A DNA stretch of 9,504 nt, taken from assembly GCA_021323355.1 (NCBI GenBank), contig JAJONK010000373.1, positions 1 through 9,504 of the forward strand, given 5' to 3'. The notes beneath the pieces are model-generated. The model was given only the letters and a program-made list of their open reading frames with translations. It was not told the origin of the DNA and did not search any database. The first letter of the stretch is position 1, and each line of letters begins with the position of its first letter. This document shows, one piece after another, positions 1 through 6,165 of this stretch. The stretch is from Deltaproteobacteria bacterium (GTDB taxonomy: Bacteria; Desulfobacterota; Binatia; UBA9968). The translations under genes were made by a program, and so were the position numbers.

Positions 1-418
1 TTTGAACCTTTTTCCTCTTATAGGGGATTCACCAGGCAGAAAGATATTACCAAACACAATTATCCGGATTAGCGGCAGCGCTATCTCTTTCGCCATCAGT
101 GACCATGGCTGGCCCGTTAGAGAAGCCTGTGTAGGTCCGCTCCCTAGCAGGGGGCAGAAAAATAAGTGGACAGCTGTTTCATTAAAACACTGTCGATAGA
201 GAACCTACGGGTCCGTTCCAGGGATATACGTGGTAGACATAGAAACTGACCGAGTATGTAAGACGGAGGGGTGAGTAGGAGGGCAGGGTATAGCCATCGC
301 ATTGGATGAGATAACGCCCCATCTACGAGCTTTTTACTTGCTGGAGCAATACGTTTACCCTAAATTGAGGGTCGCTGTTCATGCGGGAGCGAATGACCCC
401 ACCGTGGGCCAACTGCAT
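1..418. other. leader region with no convincing gene
   Basis: No recognisable gene was found here. An open frame at 2-199 begins with TTG and translates to an unfamiliar, low-complexity-free but motif-free peptide; it has no convincing ribosome binding site. Another open stretch from TTG at 302 runs into the sigma factor but looks like chance extension. The promoter of the sigma operon should lie here; I could not identify convincing -35/-10 boxes by eye. Confidence 0.5.
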
Positions 419-430
419 AGAAAGGCTCCC

Positions 431-991
431 ATGCAACCCTCCGCCCTAGACGAAGACTTGGAGCTTATTCGGTGCGTGGTCGCACGAGACCGCCAAGCGT
501 TCGAAACTCTCTATCACCGCTATTCACCCGTGGTCTACCGCTACTTGTGGAAGTTAATCCGCCAGCGAGAAGTTGTTGAGGAAGCGCTAAATGACGTGAT
601 GATGGTGGTATGGGAGACCGCGTCGCGCTTTAATGGAACCTCGCGCCTTTCAACCTGGATCCTGGGCATTGCTCACAACAAGGCGCTGAAGGCGCGGGCA
701 CGATCTGCTAGGTTCGATGCCGAGCTCCCGGAGGAGGCGCTACACGGAGTCGAGCCCAGTGGCCCTGAAGATGCCTGGGCGCAGCGTGAGTTGGCTAGCT
801 CTGTGGCGCGGGCAATTGACAGCCTGCCTCCTGAGCAAGGGGTGATTGTGGAGCTAACCTTCTATCATGACCTGCCATACGCGGAGATCGCGAAGATTGT
901 TGGGTGTCCTGTGAACACGGTCAAGACTCGAATGTTGCATGCCCGCCGCCGGCTGGCTTCACTGTTCGCCGCTGAGTCGAAAAGATCATGA
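431..991 (+). CDS. ECF-type RNA polymerase sigma factor
   Basis: Encodes a 186-aa sigma-70 family extracytoplasmic-function sigma factor, which directs RNA polymerase to a small regulon. Region 2 spans about residues 22-90 (FETLYHRYSPVVYRYLWKL, then WETASRFNGTSRLSTWILGI), and region 4 spans about 122-176, with the helix-turn-helix around AEIAKIVGCPVNTVKTRMLH. Length and two-domain layout fit the family. The frame is open back to a TTG at 302, but I chose ATG 431 because AGAAAGG at 419-425 gives a good ribosome binding site and the extra 43 residues resemble no sigma region. An anti-sigma gene starts 22 bases after the stop, the usual arrangement for a sigma factor held inactive at the membrane. 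Autoregulation is likely from family knowledge but not visible in the sequence. Confidence 0.93.
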   Translation: MQPSALDEDLELIRCVVARDRQAFETLYHRYSPVVYRYLWKLIRQREVVEEALNDVMMVVWETASRFNGTSRLSTWILGIAHNKALKARARSARFDAELPEEALHGVEPSGPEDAWAQRELASSVARAIDSLPPEQGVIVELTFYHDLPYAEIAKIVGCPVNTVKTRMLHARRRLASLFAAESKRS

Positions 992-1013
992 TCAGAAAAG
1001 GAACCTGAACGAT

Positions 1014-1715
1014 ATGCCAGACCCGAGTGATCAATTCGATGGGAACCACCACCGAAAAGTGTGGGAGATCCTGCCCTGGTACGTGAACGGTACTTTGGAA
1101 GGTCACGAGCACGAATTTGTGGCTCGCCACATTCTGAGATGTCAGAGCTGCGCGGACGAGGTAGTGCGATGCCAGTCCATCGCCACCGCAGTCCGCAGCT
1201 CCGAAGCAGCTGCGAGGACGCCATCACCGGAGCATTTTGCGCGCTTAATGGAGCGCATCGACCGTGGAAGCTCGTCGGCCGCCCGGCAGCGCTGGCGGAT
1301 TCGTGTCCGCGAGTGGATCGAAAAAATCCGGCTTGCTTTTCACGAGACACCGTCTTTATTGCGTTGGGCACTGGCCGCGCAGACTGCGGCGATCGTACTG
1401 CTAGCCACAGCTATGACATGGCAGGCTTCGCTCGCTCCTTCTTCCCTCTATCAGACACTGTCGGACGCGGGTAGCGGCCGGGAGCTCGGTCGAGTGCACC
1501 TTCAAGTGGTTTTTGCCGACGATATAACTGAGCGGGAAATGAGGACATTGCTCAGCAGCATTCGAGCCACGATTGTGGCAGGCCCGTCCGCGATGGCCGT
1601 CTACACTGTAGCTTTAGTCGCTGACGATCGCGAAGTACCTGCGCAAACTCAGGAGAGACTTGCGTTGTTGCGGGCACATCCGAGAGTGCGTTTAGCGGAA
1701 GCGAAACAGCCGTGA
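1014..1715 (+). CDS. membrane anti-sigma factor with zf-HC2 domain
   Basis: A 233-aa protein with an N-terminal zinc-finger-type anti-sigma domain: residues H39, C43 and C46 form the HxxxCxxC motif (ARHILRCQSC), preceded by WEILPWYVNGTLEG, typical of the family. One membrane segment lies at about 117-137 (LRWALAAQTAAIVLLATAMT), leaving a C-terminal domain of about 95 residues outside the cytoplasm. ATG 1014 was chosen over an upstream ATG at 939 because AAAAGGAA lies just before it and the extra residues would overlap the sigma gene. The expected role is to bind and silence the ECF sigma factor encoded upstream until released by a periplasmic signal. Oddly, the outer domain (about 160-230) has a strand-helix-strand-helix-strand pattern like the propeptide of the neighbouring protease. 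The stop overlaps the next start (TGATG), implying translational coupling. Confidence 0.88.
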   Translation: MPDPSDQFDGNHHRKVWEILPWYVNGTLEGHEHEFVARHILRCQSCADEVVRCQSIATAVRSSEAAARTPSPEHFARLMERIDRGSSSAARQRWRIRVREWIEKIRLAFHETPSLLRWALAAQTAAIVLLATAMTWQASLAPSSLYQTLSDAGSGRELGRVHLQVVFADDITEREMRTLLSSIRATIVAGPSAMAVYTVALVADDREVPAQTQERLALLRAHPRVRLAEAKQP

Positions 1716-1978
1716 TGATACGAATATTGTCGCTTCTCGCTGGACTGGCGCTGTTGAGTGGCGGGTGTAGCGGTCTAGCTTTACAGCAAGGAGTTGGTGA
1801 AGAGTCTGAGGCACTTCCCAGGCAGCTACAGGCACGGCAGCTGATTGTCACCCTTGCGCCAGCTACACCAGAGATCTGGGCAACCCTCGCCAAAGAGCTT
1901 TCAGGTGAGTATGGCCTTGTCAGGTCGGCGCTTTTCCGCTTACCTCGCTCGGCGTGCAATGCGTTGTTTTTCAGGTAA
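1715..1978 (+). CDS. N-terminal fragment of S8 protease: signal plus first half of propeptide
   Basis: This frame starts at ATG 1715, which overlaps the anti-sigma stop; a GTG at 1712 is also possible. It carries an export signal with a lipobox-like end (LAGLALLSGGC, cysteine at residue 18), so the product would be exported and perhaps lipid-anchored. Residues about 40-75 (RQLIVTLAPATPEIWATLAKEL) look like the first strand and helix of a subtilisin-type propeptide. The meaningful frame ends near codon 74 (SALF); the last codons before the stop at 1976-1978 are out of phase with the gene. In the -1 frame the protein continues smoothly as PLTSLGVQCVVFQV into the protease. I read it as the 5' part of one gene with the following feature, not as a separate small lipoprotein. 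Confidence 0.7.
   Translation: MIRILSLLAGLALLSGGCSGLALQQGVGEESEALPRQLQARQLIVTLAPATPEIWATLAKELSGEYGLVRSALFRLPRSACNALFFR
1931..1936 (+). other. probable -1 frameshift site in protease gene
   Basis: The run CTTTTC marks the point where coding sense passes from one frame to the next. With one more T the reading would be Ala-Leu-Phe-Pro-Leu-Thr-Ser-Leu-Gly-Val-Gln, giving an unbroken propeptide. The downstream frame is closed by a TGA at 1906-1908, so the switch must happen after 1908 and before the TAA at 1976-1978. A canonical X-XXY-YYZ slippery heptamer is not present in phase, so deletion or sequencing error is favoured over programmed frameshifting. Confidence 0.65.
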
Positions 1979-2955
1979 ACGAAAATCGTCCACTAGATGA
2001 TGTGCTCGCACAGTTAACGGTTGACTCTCGCGTGGAATCAGTCCAGCAGAACCAATTTTTCCAGGGTCTCGGAGCGCTCGCTGGAGATCCGTATGGGTCG
2101 CTTCAATATGGGCCGCGCGCGATCCACGCTGACCGAGCGCACGCCTGGGTAACAGGTCGAAGTGTGCGCGTAGCTGTTGTGGATACTGGGGTTGATACAA
2201 ATCATCCCGACCTCAGAGATCGAGTTAGCAAAACGATTAACTTTGTGGAGGGAGGCGAAAAGACGTTTACGTCCGATCATCACGGCACTGCTGTTGCTGG
2301 CGTGATCGGGGCGCGGGCCGACAATGGGATCGGAACCTACGGAATCGCTCCTGATGCTGACCTTTTAGCTGTAAAAGCGTGCTGGCATCGTCGGCCCGGA
2401 AGCTCGGAGGCGTGGTGTAGTAGCTGGACCCTCGCGAAGGCGATCGACTTTGCTATTGTTGAGCGGGTTCGGGTTCTAAATCTCAGCTTATCCGGACCTC
2501 CTGATCCTCTTCTTAGGCGGCTGATCTTAAAAGCCATAAGTGAACAAAGCATCACAGTAGTGGCTGCCGTGATGGAACGTGGAGATCCAGCGCTTAGCTT
2601 TCCCGCCAGCTTATCGACAGTAATCGCTGTGATAGCCAGTGACGCACAGGGTCGCGTAGGTGCGCGCGTCGGCAAACAACCAACGCCACTGGCTGCGCCA
2701 GGTGTCGAGGTACTGACCACAGTGCCCAATGGAGCCTACGATTTTCTCTCCGGCAGTTCCTTTGCCACGGCTCATGTTTCCGGAATTGTTGCTTTACTGC
2801 TCGAAGGAAATCCACAATTGTCGCCGCGGGAGGTGAGGGACCTACTAGTCGACAGTGGCCACCCCGTGAATGGAAACGATCCAGAAACGGTGTTACTCCG
2901 TCACGTGGATGCTTGTGCGGCGCTGCGGCGAGTTGTGCGTGGCTCATGTTCGTAG
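1954..2955 (+). CDS. subtilisin-like S8 family serine protease (catalytic part of frameshifted gene)
   Basis: Encodes the catalytic domain of a subtilase. Numbering from GTG 1954, the triad is Asp77 (VAVVDTGVDTNHPDL), His110 (DHHGTAVAGVIGA) and Ser269 (SGSSFATAHVSGIVALLL). The first ~40 residues (QCVVFQVNENRPLDDVLAQL to VESVQQNQ) are the second half of the propeptide, so GTG 1954 is not a natural start; there is no ribosome binding site before it. The gene probably begins at 1715 and is split by loss of one T near 1932-1935. The oxyanion-hole Asn normally found in an AAGNxG motif is not evident: the equivalent stretch reads VVAAVMERGDPALSFPASL. The usual Pro after the Ser motif is also Ala (FATAH). 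Position after sigma and anti-sigma genes suggests an exported protease controlled by, or acting in, that signalling system. It could be inactive, a true pseudogene, or intact behind a sequencing error. Confidence 0.88.
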   Translation: MQCVVFQVNENRPLDDVLAQLTVDSRVESVQQNQFFQGLGALAGDPYGSLQYGPRAIHADRAHAWVTGRSVRVAVVDTGVDTNHPDLRDRVSKTINFVEGGEKTFTSDHHGTAVAGVIGARADNGIGTYGIAPDADLLAVKACWHRRPGSSEAWCSSWTLAKAIDFAIVERVRVLNLSLSGPPDPLLRRLILKAISEQSITVVAAVMERGDPALSFPASLSTVIAVIASDAQGRVGARVGKQPTPLAAPGVEVLTTVPNGAYDFLSGSSFATAHVSGIVALLLEGNPQLSPREVRDLLVDSGHPVNGNDPETVLLRHVDACAALRRVVRGSCS

Positions 2956-3215
2956 ATATTTTTCCCGCGATCTATCTTGATGATTCTGAAGACGCTTCAT
3001 ACTTGCTCTTGGCAAAAATGGACCTCTGCAACTAAGCTCGCTGTCTTCACAGCCACGTCCTAATACTTACCTTTAGACGCAGCTAATAAGGTCAAGTGCC
3101 TACTCCTATCTCTGCCCGAGATAGATAGGCTGCATCCCCATTTTGTTCATTGATCTGATTTGCCAGCCTATACAGCGCCCGCGTTAGAACCGTTTGCTTA
3201 CGTAGAGGGATATAC
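2956..3215. other. intergenic region after protease gene
   Basis: No gene, RNA or terminator with a T-run is recognised. A short stem (TATCTC...GAGATA) lies near 3107-3123. The promoter for the 3319 gene probably lies in or just after this stretch, but no clear boxes stand out. Confidence 0.4.
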
Positions 3216-3332
3216 ATGTCGGACGCGTCACTTGAACCCGGAGGACGTGCGGTGGCGCTCCAGGCGCGGTTAAAACACCGCATCCTTGTCGCACACCCAT
3301 GCGTTAGAAGGATAGTCCGTGAACGAGAATAG
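3216..3332 (+). CDS. possible 38-aa leader peptide
   Basis: A short frame starting at ATG 3216 is preceded by AGAGGGA at 3203-3209 with good spacing. It encodes 38 residues, arginine-rich and without a membrane segment, and overlaps the start of the next gene (GTG 3319) by 14 bases in another frame. That layout would fit a translationally coupled leader, but the peptide resembles nothing I know and could be chance. Confidence 0.25.
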   Translation: MSDASLEPGGRAVALQARLKHRILVAHPCVRRIVRERE

Positions 3333-3951
3333 CGCATCGATGCAATCAACGTACTCACCTTCTGGTGAAATTGAACCGCGTGATCGGAGTTTATGCGATC
3401 AAAACTGTCCCGCCGAAAGCGGAACTCTGACTAGAGCGCAGCCTCAGTCGATGCAGAATCTTAGCACAAACTCATGGTGGGCGATGAGCGATCGGGCAAG
3501 CCTTCTGGTCTTTCTGGTTCTGGCGACTTTGATATGGACGCAGTGCGACTTCAGCGGGCGGAAGATTCCAGACTGGAAGCCCGTTCTTGCACTCGCGGAT
3601 ACGGCGTGGATCAACGGCGATCTCGATTACGCGAGGCATTTGTATTTGCAAGCGGGAAAGTTCGCCGTCTGGCGCGACGATTGGGCGGGGTTACTCGCCG
3701 CCGCTTGTGGGATTAAAACCCTGGAAAGCAAACGGGGTCCTTATTCCTCTGCGAATGCGCTTCTTCTTCGCGCTATGGTCGCAGCCGAGAAAAGGCAAAG
3801 TCAGTCCGGGCTTATTGCGGTAGCAAAAGCATTTGCAGCGCTTGGGGAGGACAAAGTCGCCGCCGTGGTCCTGTCACTCGTCGGAAACGACTGGGTCGAA
3901 GAAACCAACGACTCGGCTGATATCGTTTCGGCCGGCTGTTGGGACAAGTAA
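3319..3951 (+). CDS. membrane-anchored helical-repeat (TPR-like) protein of unknown function
   Basis: A 210-aa protein starting at GTG 3319, chosen because AGAAGGA lies at 3306-3312 with ideal spacing; ATGs at 3340 and 3451 are weaker alternatives. The first ~55 residues are polar and probably disordered. A single membrane segment follows at about 59-75 (ASLLVFLVLATLIW). The rest is helical, with alternating helix pairs such as PVLALADTAWINGDLDYARH, SANALLLRAMVAAEKRQSQS and LIAVAKAFAALGEDKVAA, resembling tetratricopeptide repeats that bind partner proteins. The tail (NDWVEETNDSADIVSAGCWDK) is acidic. It is not a family I can name. It lies between a sigma-regulated protease operon and a secreted protein gene, so a role in envelope assembly or export is possible but only inferred. 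Confidence 0.65.
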   Translation: MNENSASMQSTYSPSGEIEPRDRSLCDQNCPAESGTLTRAQPQSMQNLSTNSWWAMSDRASLLVFLVLATLIWTQCDFSGRKIPDWKPVLALADTAWINGDLDYARHLYLQAGKFAVWRDDWAGLLAAACGIKTLESKRGPYSSANALLLRAMVAAEKRQSQSGLIAVAKAFAALGEDKVAAVVLSLVGNDWVEETNDSADIVSAGCWDK

Positions 3952-4034
3952 ACGAGAAACAATTGTCGAAAACAATGTTCACGTGGGCTCGAACTAAGCG
4001 GTGCGTTGGGTTGGGATTGGTAGAGGCGAAGTTC

Positions 4035-4148
4035 ATGATTACAAATATCTTCTGCCTCGCCACGCTTCTCTACCTCGCAATGGACAAGCATTCGCCCCAG
4101 CGCCGCCGGAGAAGATTCTCGGGTCTTCTTGCATGCCGCTCGGATTAG
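4035..4148 (+). CDS. possible 37-aa single-span membrane peptide
   Basis: ATG 4035 follows GAGGCGAAG with usable spacing. The peptide begins with a hydrophobic segment (MITNIFCLATLLYLAM) and continues with a strongly basic stretch (QRRRRRF), the layout of a small inner-membrane protein with its tail inside. It starts 84 bases after the helical-repeat gene and precedes another small membrane ORF. Family unknown; it could be a chance frame, as the region lacks other support. Confidence 0.3.
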   Translation: MITNIFCLATLLYLAMDKHSPQRRRRRFSGLLACRSD

Positions 4149-4227
4149 AAAACCGTGAGAAATCGGCGACTGCTAATCACGAGAACAGATTCGCAAAATA
4201 GACTTACGTTAGGAGGTAGAGGAAGTT

Positions 4228-4335
4228 ATGAATGAGTTTTTGCTGCTGGTGATAGTTATCATTCCTTCAGCTATCAACCACCTCTCCAGTAAGCCAAAGA
4301 AAAATTACTTCATCGGGGAGCGGCGAATCGAATGA
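4228..4335 (+). CDS. small 35-aa membrane protein, family unknown
   Basis: ATG 4228 is preceded by AGGAGG (4211-4216) and by GAGGAAG nearer the start, one of the strongest ribosome binding signals in the window. The product begins with a hydrophobic helix (MNEFLLLVIVIIPSAINH) and ends in a basic tail containing KPKKNYFIGERRIE. The gene lies 66 bases before the start of the secreted-protein gene and may share its transcript. It resembles small single-span membrane proteins in general; no specific family is recognised. The strong translation signal makes it the most credible of the small frames here. Confidence 0.5.
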   Translation: MNEFLLLVIVIIPSAINHLSSKPKKNYFIGERRIE

Positions 4336-4401
4336 AGCGTCGAGAACATCCGCTCATGTCAATAGCGAACAGCACAAATAGAAACAAGAAAGGAAGAACA
4401 A

Positions 4402-5346
4402 GTGAAAACAATAGCTACAACGAAATTTCAGACAGTCCAAAATGATAACAATCCCCGCCTATGGCGCTCGATAGAGCGTCCAATCGTGAAGAGCCAAGTA
4501 CTTTTAAATCGCGTACTCGCGACTGCCTTGCTGGCCGTCGTGGTGCTCGTCCCCGTTGGCCAGACTGCACAGGCGCAAAGCAAATCAAAGGAGGACTTGT
4601 TTCCTCCGACTGTGTTCCAGGCGGCAGGCTCAACGGCTGACTCGATTCAAAGCACAGTCGATGCGTTTCGTGCTGCTCTGGGCAATCCCAACAACGGCAA
4701 TAATCCACCGCCGCTCGACAGAAGCGGTCGCCGCGAGATCAACTGGGACGGCGGCAACCCCAACATTGTGACTACGACACCCCCGGTAACACCATTCAAC
4801 ACCTTCCTGGACAGCCGCGGTGCGCAGTTCACGACACCAGGCCTCGGCCTTTCCCAGGGGCCGACATCGGGTGGACCTGAAGGCGGTCTCGCAGCACTCT
4901 TCAACAATCCGACCTACGAAACCATCTTCAGCACCTTCAGCCCGTCACGGTTGTTCACTCCAGTGGGCAGCAACGTCACTGAAGCCTTGTTTTTTTTACC
5001 CGGCAGCAACGGGACTGTCCCTGCAGCGGTGCGAGGCTTCGGTGCGGTTTTCACAGATGTTGATCAGCCGGACGGGAGCGGGCCCAGCAAAAAAAGAGGA
5101 AATCGTGGCGCGAGCACGCTGATTGAGTACTTCGGCGCCAACGACAAGGTACTGTTCAGCAGTTTCGTTCCAGCTTCTCCGGGGGACGCAAGCCTTTCCT
5201 TTTTCGCTATCGTGTTCGATGAGCCGCTGATCACACGCGTGCGGATCACAACCGGCGATACGGCGCCGGGCCCGGACGATGACGTGAACCAAGACATCGT
5301 GATGATGGATGACTTCATCTACGGCGAGCCACAGCCTCTTTATTAA
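4402..5346 (+). CDS. secreted protein of unknown function with Sec signal peptide
   Basis: A 314-aa protein starting at GTG 4402, with AGGAAG at 4391-4396 just before it. A hydrophobic core at about 38-52 followed by GQTAQAQ gives a signal peptide with likely cleavage after Ala58; the n-region is unusually long, so GTG 4486 is an alternative start giving a normal-length signal. The mature part begins with a polar, Asn/Pro/Gly-rich linker (residues ~95-165). It then forms what looks like a beta-sandwich domain from ~165: FLPGSNGTVPAAVRGFGAVF, STLIEYFGANDKVLFSSFVP, LSFFAIVFDEPLITRVRITT and an acidic DDDVNQDIVMMDDFIYGEP end. The end resembles those of many secreted PEP-CTERM-like proteins, but no PEP motif or C-terminal membrane helix follows. 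The Asp-rich end might bind Ca2+. Function is unknown; it is probably periplasmic or extracellular. Confidence 0.8.
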   Translation: MKTIATTKFQTVQNDNNPRLWRSIERPIVKSQVLLNRVLATALLAVVVLVPVGQTAQAQSKSKEDLFPPTVFQAAGSTADSIQSTVDAFRAALGNPNNGNNPPPLDRSGRREINWDGGNPNIVTTTPPVTPFNTFLDSRGAQFTTPGLGLSQGPTSGGPEGGLAALFNNPTYETIFSTFSPSRLFTPVGSNVTEALFFLPGSNGTVPAAVRGFGAVFTDVDQPDGSGPSKKRGNRGASTLIEYFGANDKVLFSSFVPASPGDASLSFFAIVFDEPLITRVRITTGDTAPGPDDDVNQDIVMMDDFIYGEPQPLY

Positions 5347-5388
5347 TAGAAATTTCGCTGACTAGAACCGAGGCAGTTTGCGGAATTA

Positions 5389-5450
5389 CCGTCAGGGTCA
5401 TTGTCATGGGCGCAACAGACACAAAGCTCCAAGGACAATGACCCTGGCGG
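5389..5450. repeat. inverted repeat, 17-bp arms, 28-base loop
   Basis: The arm at 5389-5405 (CCGTCAGGGTCATTGTC) is the reverse complement of 5434-5450 at 16 of 17 positions; the single mismatch would be a G-U pair in RNA. It begins 42 bases after the secreted-protein stop. No T-run follows, so it is not a classic intrinsic terminator. It could be a Rho-type or processing hairpin, an operator, or the remnant of a small mobile element. Confidence 0.7.
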
Positions 5451-5710
5451 CAACGTTTGCAGGGTCAGGAAAGTAGTTGTGCTCTTCTGTTTTGGAAAAA
5501 TCCGCTGCATCACGAGATAGGTGTATCTGGACGGTGGCGCATTTTTGATGACCGACGAAACCTCGCACGCACTGAGTCACTATGATCCAGTGAAGCTGAC
5601 CTCCTGATGAGGTGTCGACGCTAGGCCCCGCCTGGGTTGGAAGGGACGCCAAACAATCTCAACAGCTAGGCGGTGAGATAGGCATTCTCAAGAATGTGAT
5701 TCAGTCCAAG
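5451..5710. other. intergenic stretch without recognised gene
   Basis: Nothing is convincingly coding here. A minus-strand frame covering 5404-5652 lacks family features and crosses the inverted repeat, so it is disregarded. The plus frame open from 5612 is the upstream extension of the small ORF at 5711. Confidence 0.4.
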
Positions 5711-5899
5711 ATGAAACCACTTAATAGGGTTTATCTAACGATCGAACATGAAGGCGAAGAATATTTAGGCGCACTACTATTTGATGATCAATTCGCGTGC
5801 CAGAGAACCTACAAACTTCTCCTAAGTCATCGTGGCGAACTCATTCACAAAATTGGTGAAATTGATATTCCAGAGTTGCGGTTCGTCACAAAACTGTGA
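5711..5899 (+). CDS. small 62-aa protein of unknown function
   Basis: A 62-residue protein starting at ATG 5711. The frame is open further upstream to 5612, but those residues lack sense, and the sequence becomes protein-like at MKPLNRVYLTIEHEGEEYLG. The pattern of alternating hydrophobic and charged residues (VYLTIEHEGEEYLGALLFDD, then CQRTYKLLLSHRGELIHKIG and EIDIPEL) suggests a compact alpha/beta fold with no membrane segment or signal. The ribosome binding site is weak. The stretch is clearly AT-richer than its neighbours, hinting at a different origin. I do not recognise a named family; a soluble cytoplasmic protein is the safest description. Confidence 0.5.
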   Translation: MKPLNRVYLTIEHEGEEYLGALLFDDQFACQRTYKLLLSHRGELIHKIGEIDIPELRFVTKL

Positions 5900-6032
5900 T
5901 TTTACAGTGTTGGATGACGCGTGGAGAGCAGCGGTTCCAGTCGGATTCCGAGACGAAAGGCTGTGTCTTAAATGTTTCGAGGTGTTTGTTTCTGAAAAAC
6001 AAATAGAATTATTGCGACGAAAAAGTGGCTAA
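5832..6032 (+). CDS. possible small cysteine-pair (zinc-binding-like) protein
   Basis: This frame overlaps the previous ORF by 68 bases in another phase, starting from GTG 5832. Its first ~20 residues may be chance, but from about 5880 it reads like a small zinc protein: SCGSSQNCDFTVLDDAWRAA, then DERLCLKCFEVFV, ending SEKQIELLRRKSG. A Cys pair before a D/W segment and a CLxCFE motif near the end is common in short zinc-ribbon-like proteins. A later start (GTG 5907) would lose the first cysteines. It could be the remnant of a fused or frameshifted gene together with the 5711 ORF. Confidence 0.35.
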   Translation: MANSFTKLVKLIFQSCGSSQNCDFTVLDDAWRAAVPVGFRDERLCLKCFEVFVSEKQIELLRRKSG

Positions 6033-6046
6033 GAATGAGGTGTGTG

Positions 6047-6099
6047 GAGAAGGTGTCATGGAGAAGGTCCACAGAGAAGGTGCACAGAAAAGGTGTCAG
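6047..6099 (+). repeat. four tandem ~13-bp units
   Basis: Four imperfect copies of GAGAAGGTGTCAT-like units lie at 6047-6059, 6061-6073, 6074-6086 and 6087-6099. They share AGAAGGT or AAAAGGT followed by a variable YCA end. They abut the first copy of the 66-bp direct repeat. A related unit (CAGAGAAGGTGTC) follows the second copy of that repeat at 7816-7828. Confidence 0.7.
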
Positions 6100-6165
6100 G
6101 CCTTCGTATTGGTGTGTCCAGATGAAACGCTGTCGTGATCCATAGGGTGACGTTCAGGCACAGAG
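6098..6165 (+). repeat. direct repeat, copy 1 (68 bp)
   Basis: It matches 7755-7820 at 64 of 66 aligned bases plus a 2-base insertion (GTGTGTCC against GTGTCC). Both begin AGGCCTTCGTATTGGTGT and end GTTCAGGCACAGAG. The two copies flank the transposase and the four-helix membrane protein gene. Homology stops abruptly at 6165, where transposase-related sequence begins. Confidence 0.9.

Noticed and set aside
2..199. 65-codon open frame at the left edge
   Set aside because: Starts with TTG at the window border, lacks a ribosome binding site and any recognisable motif.
194..215. ECF-type promoter built on GAGAAC boxes (also near 4340)
   Set aside because: No GTC/CGTC box at 15-17 bases spacing was found for either; the resemblance is only to the first box.
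302..430. N-terminal extension of the sigma factor from TTG 302
   Set aside because: The extra 43 residues do not resemble a sigma region, and ATG 431 has a much better ribosome binding site.
5404..5652. minus-strand 82-aa frame
   Set aside because: Covers an inverted repeat, has no family features and no convincing start signal.
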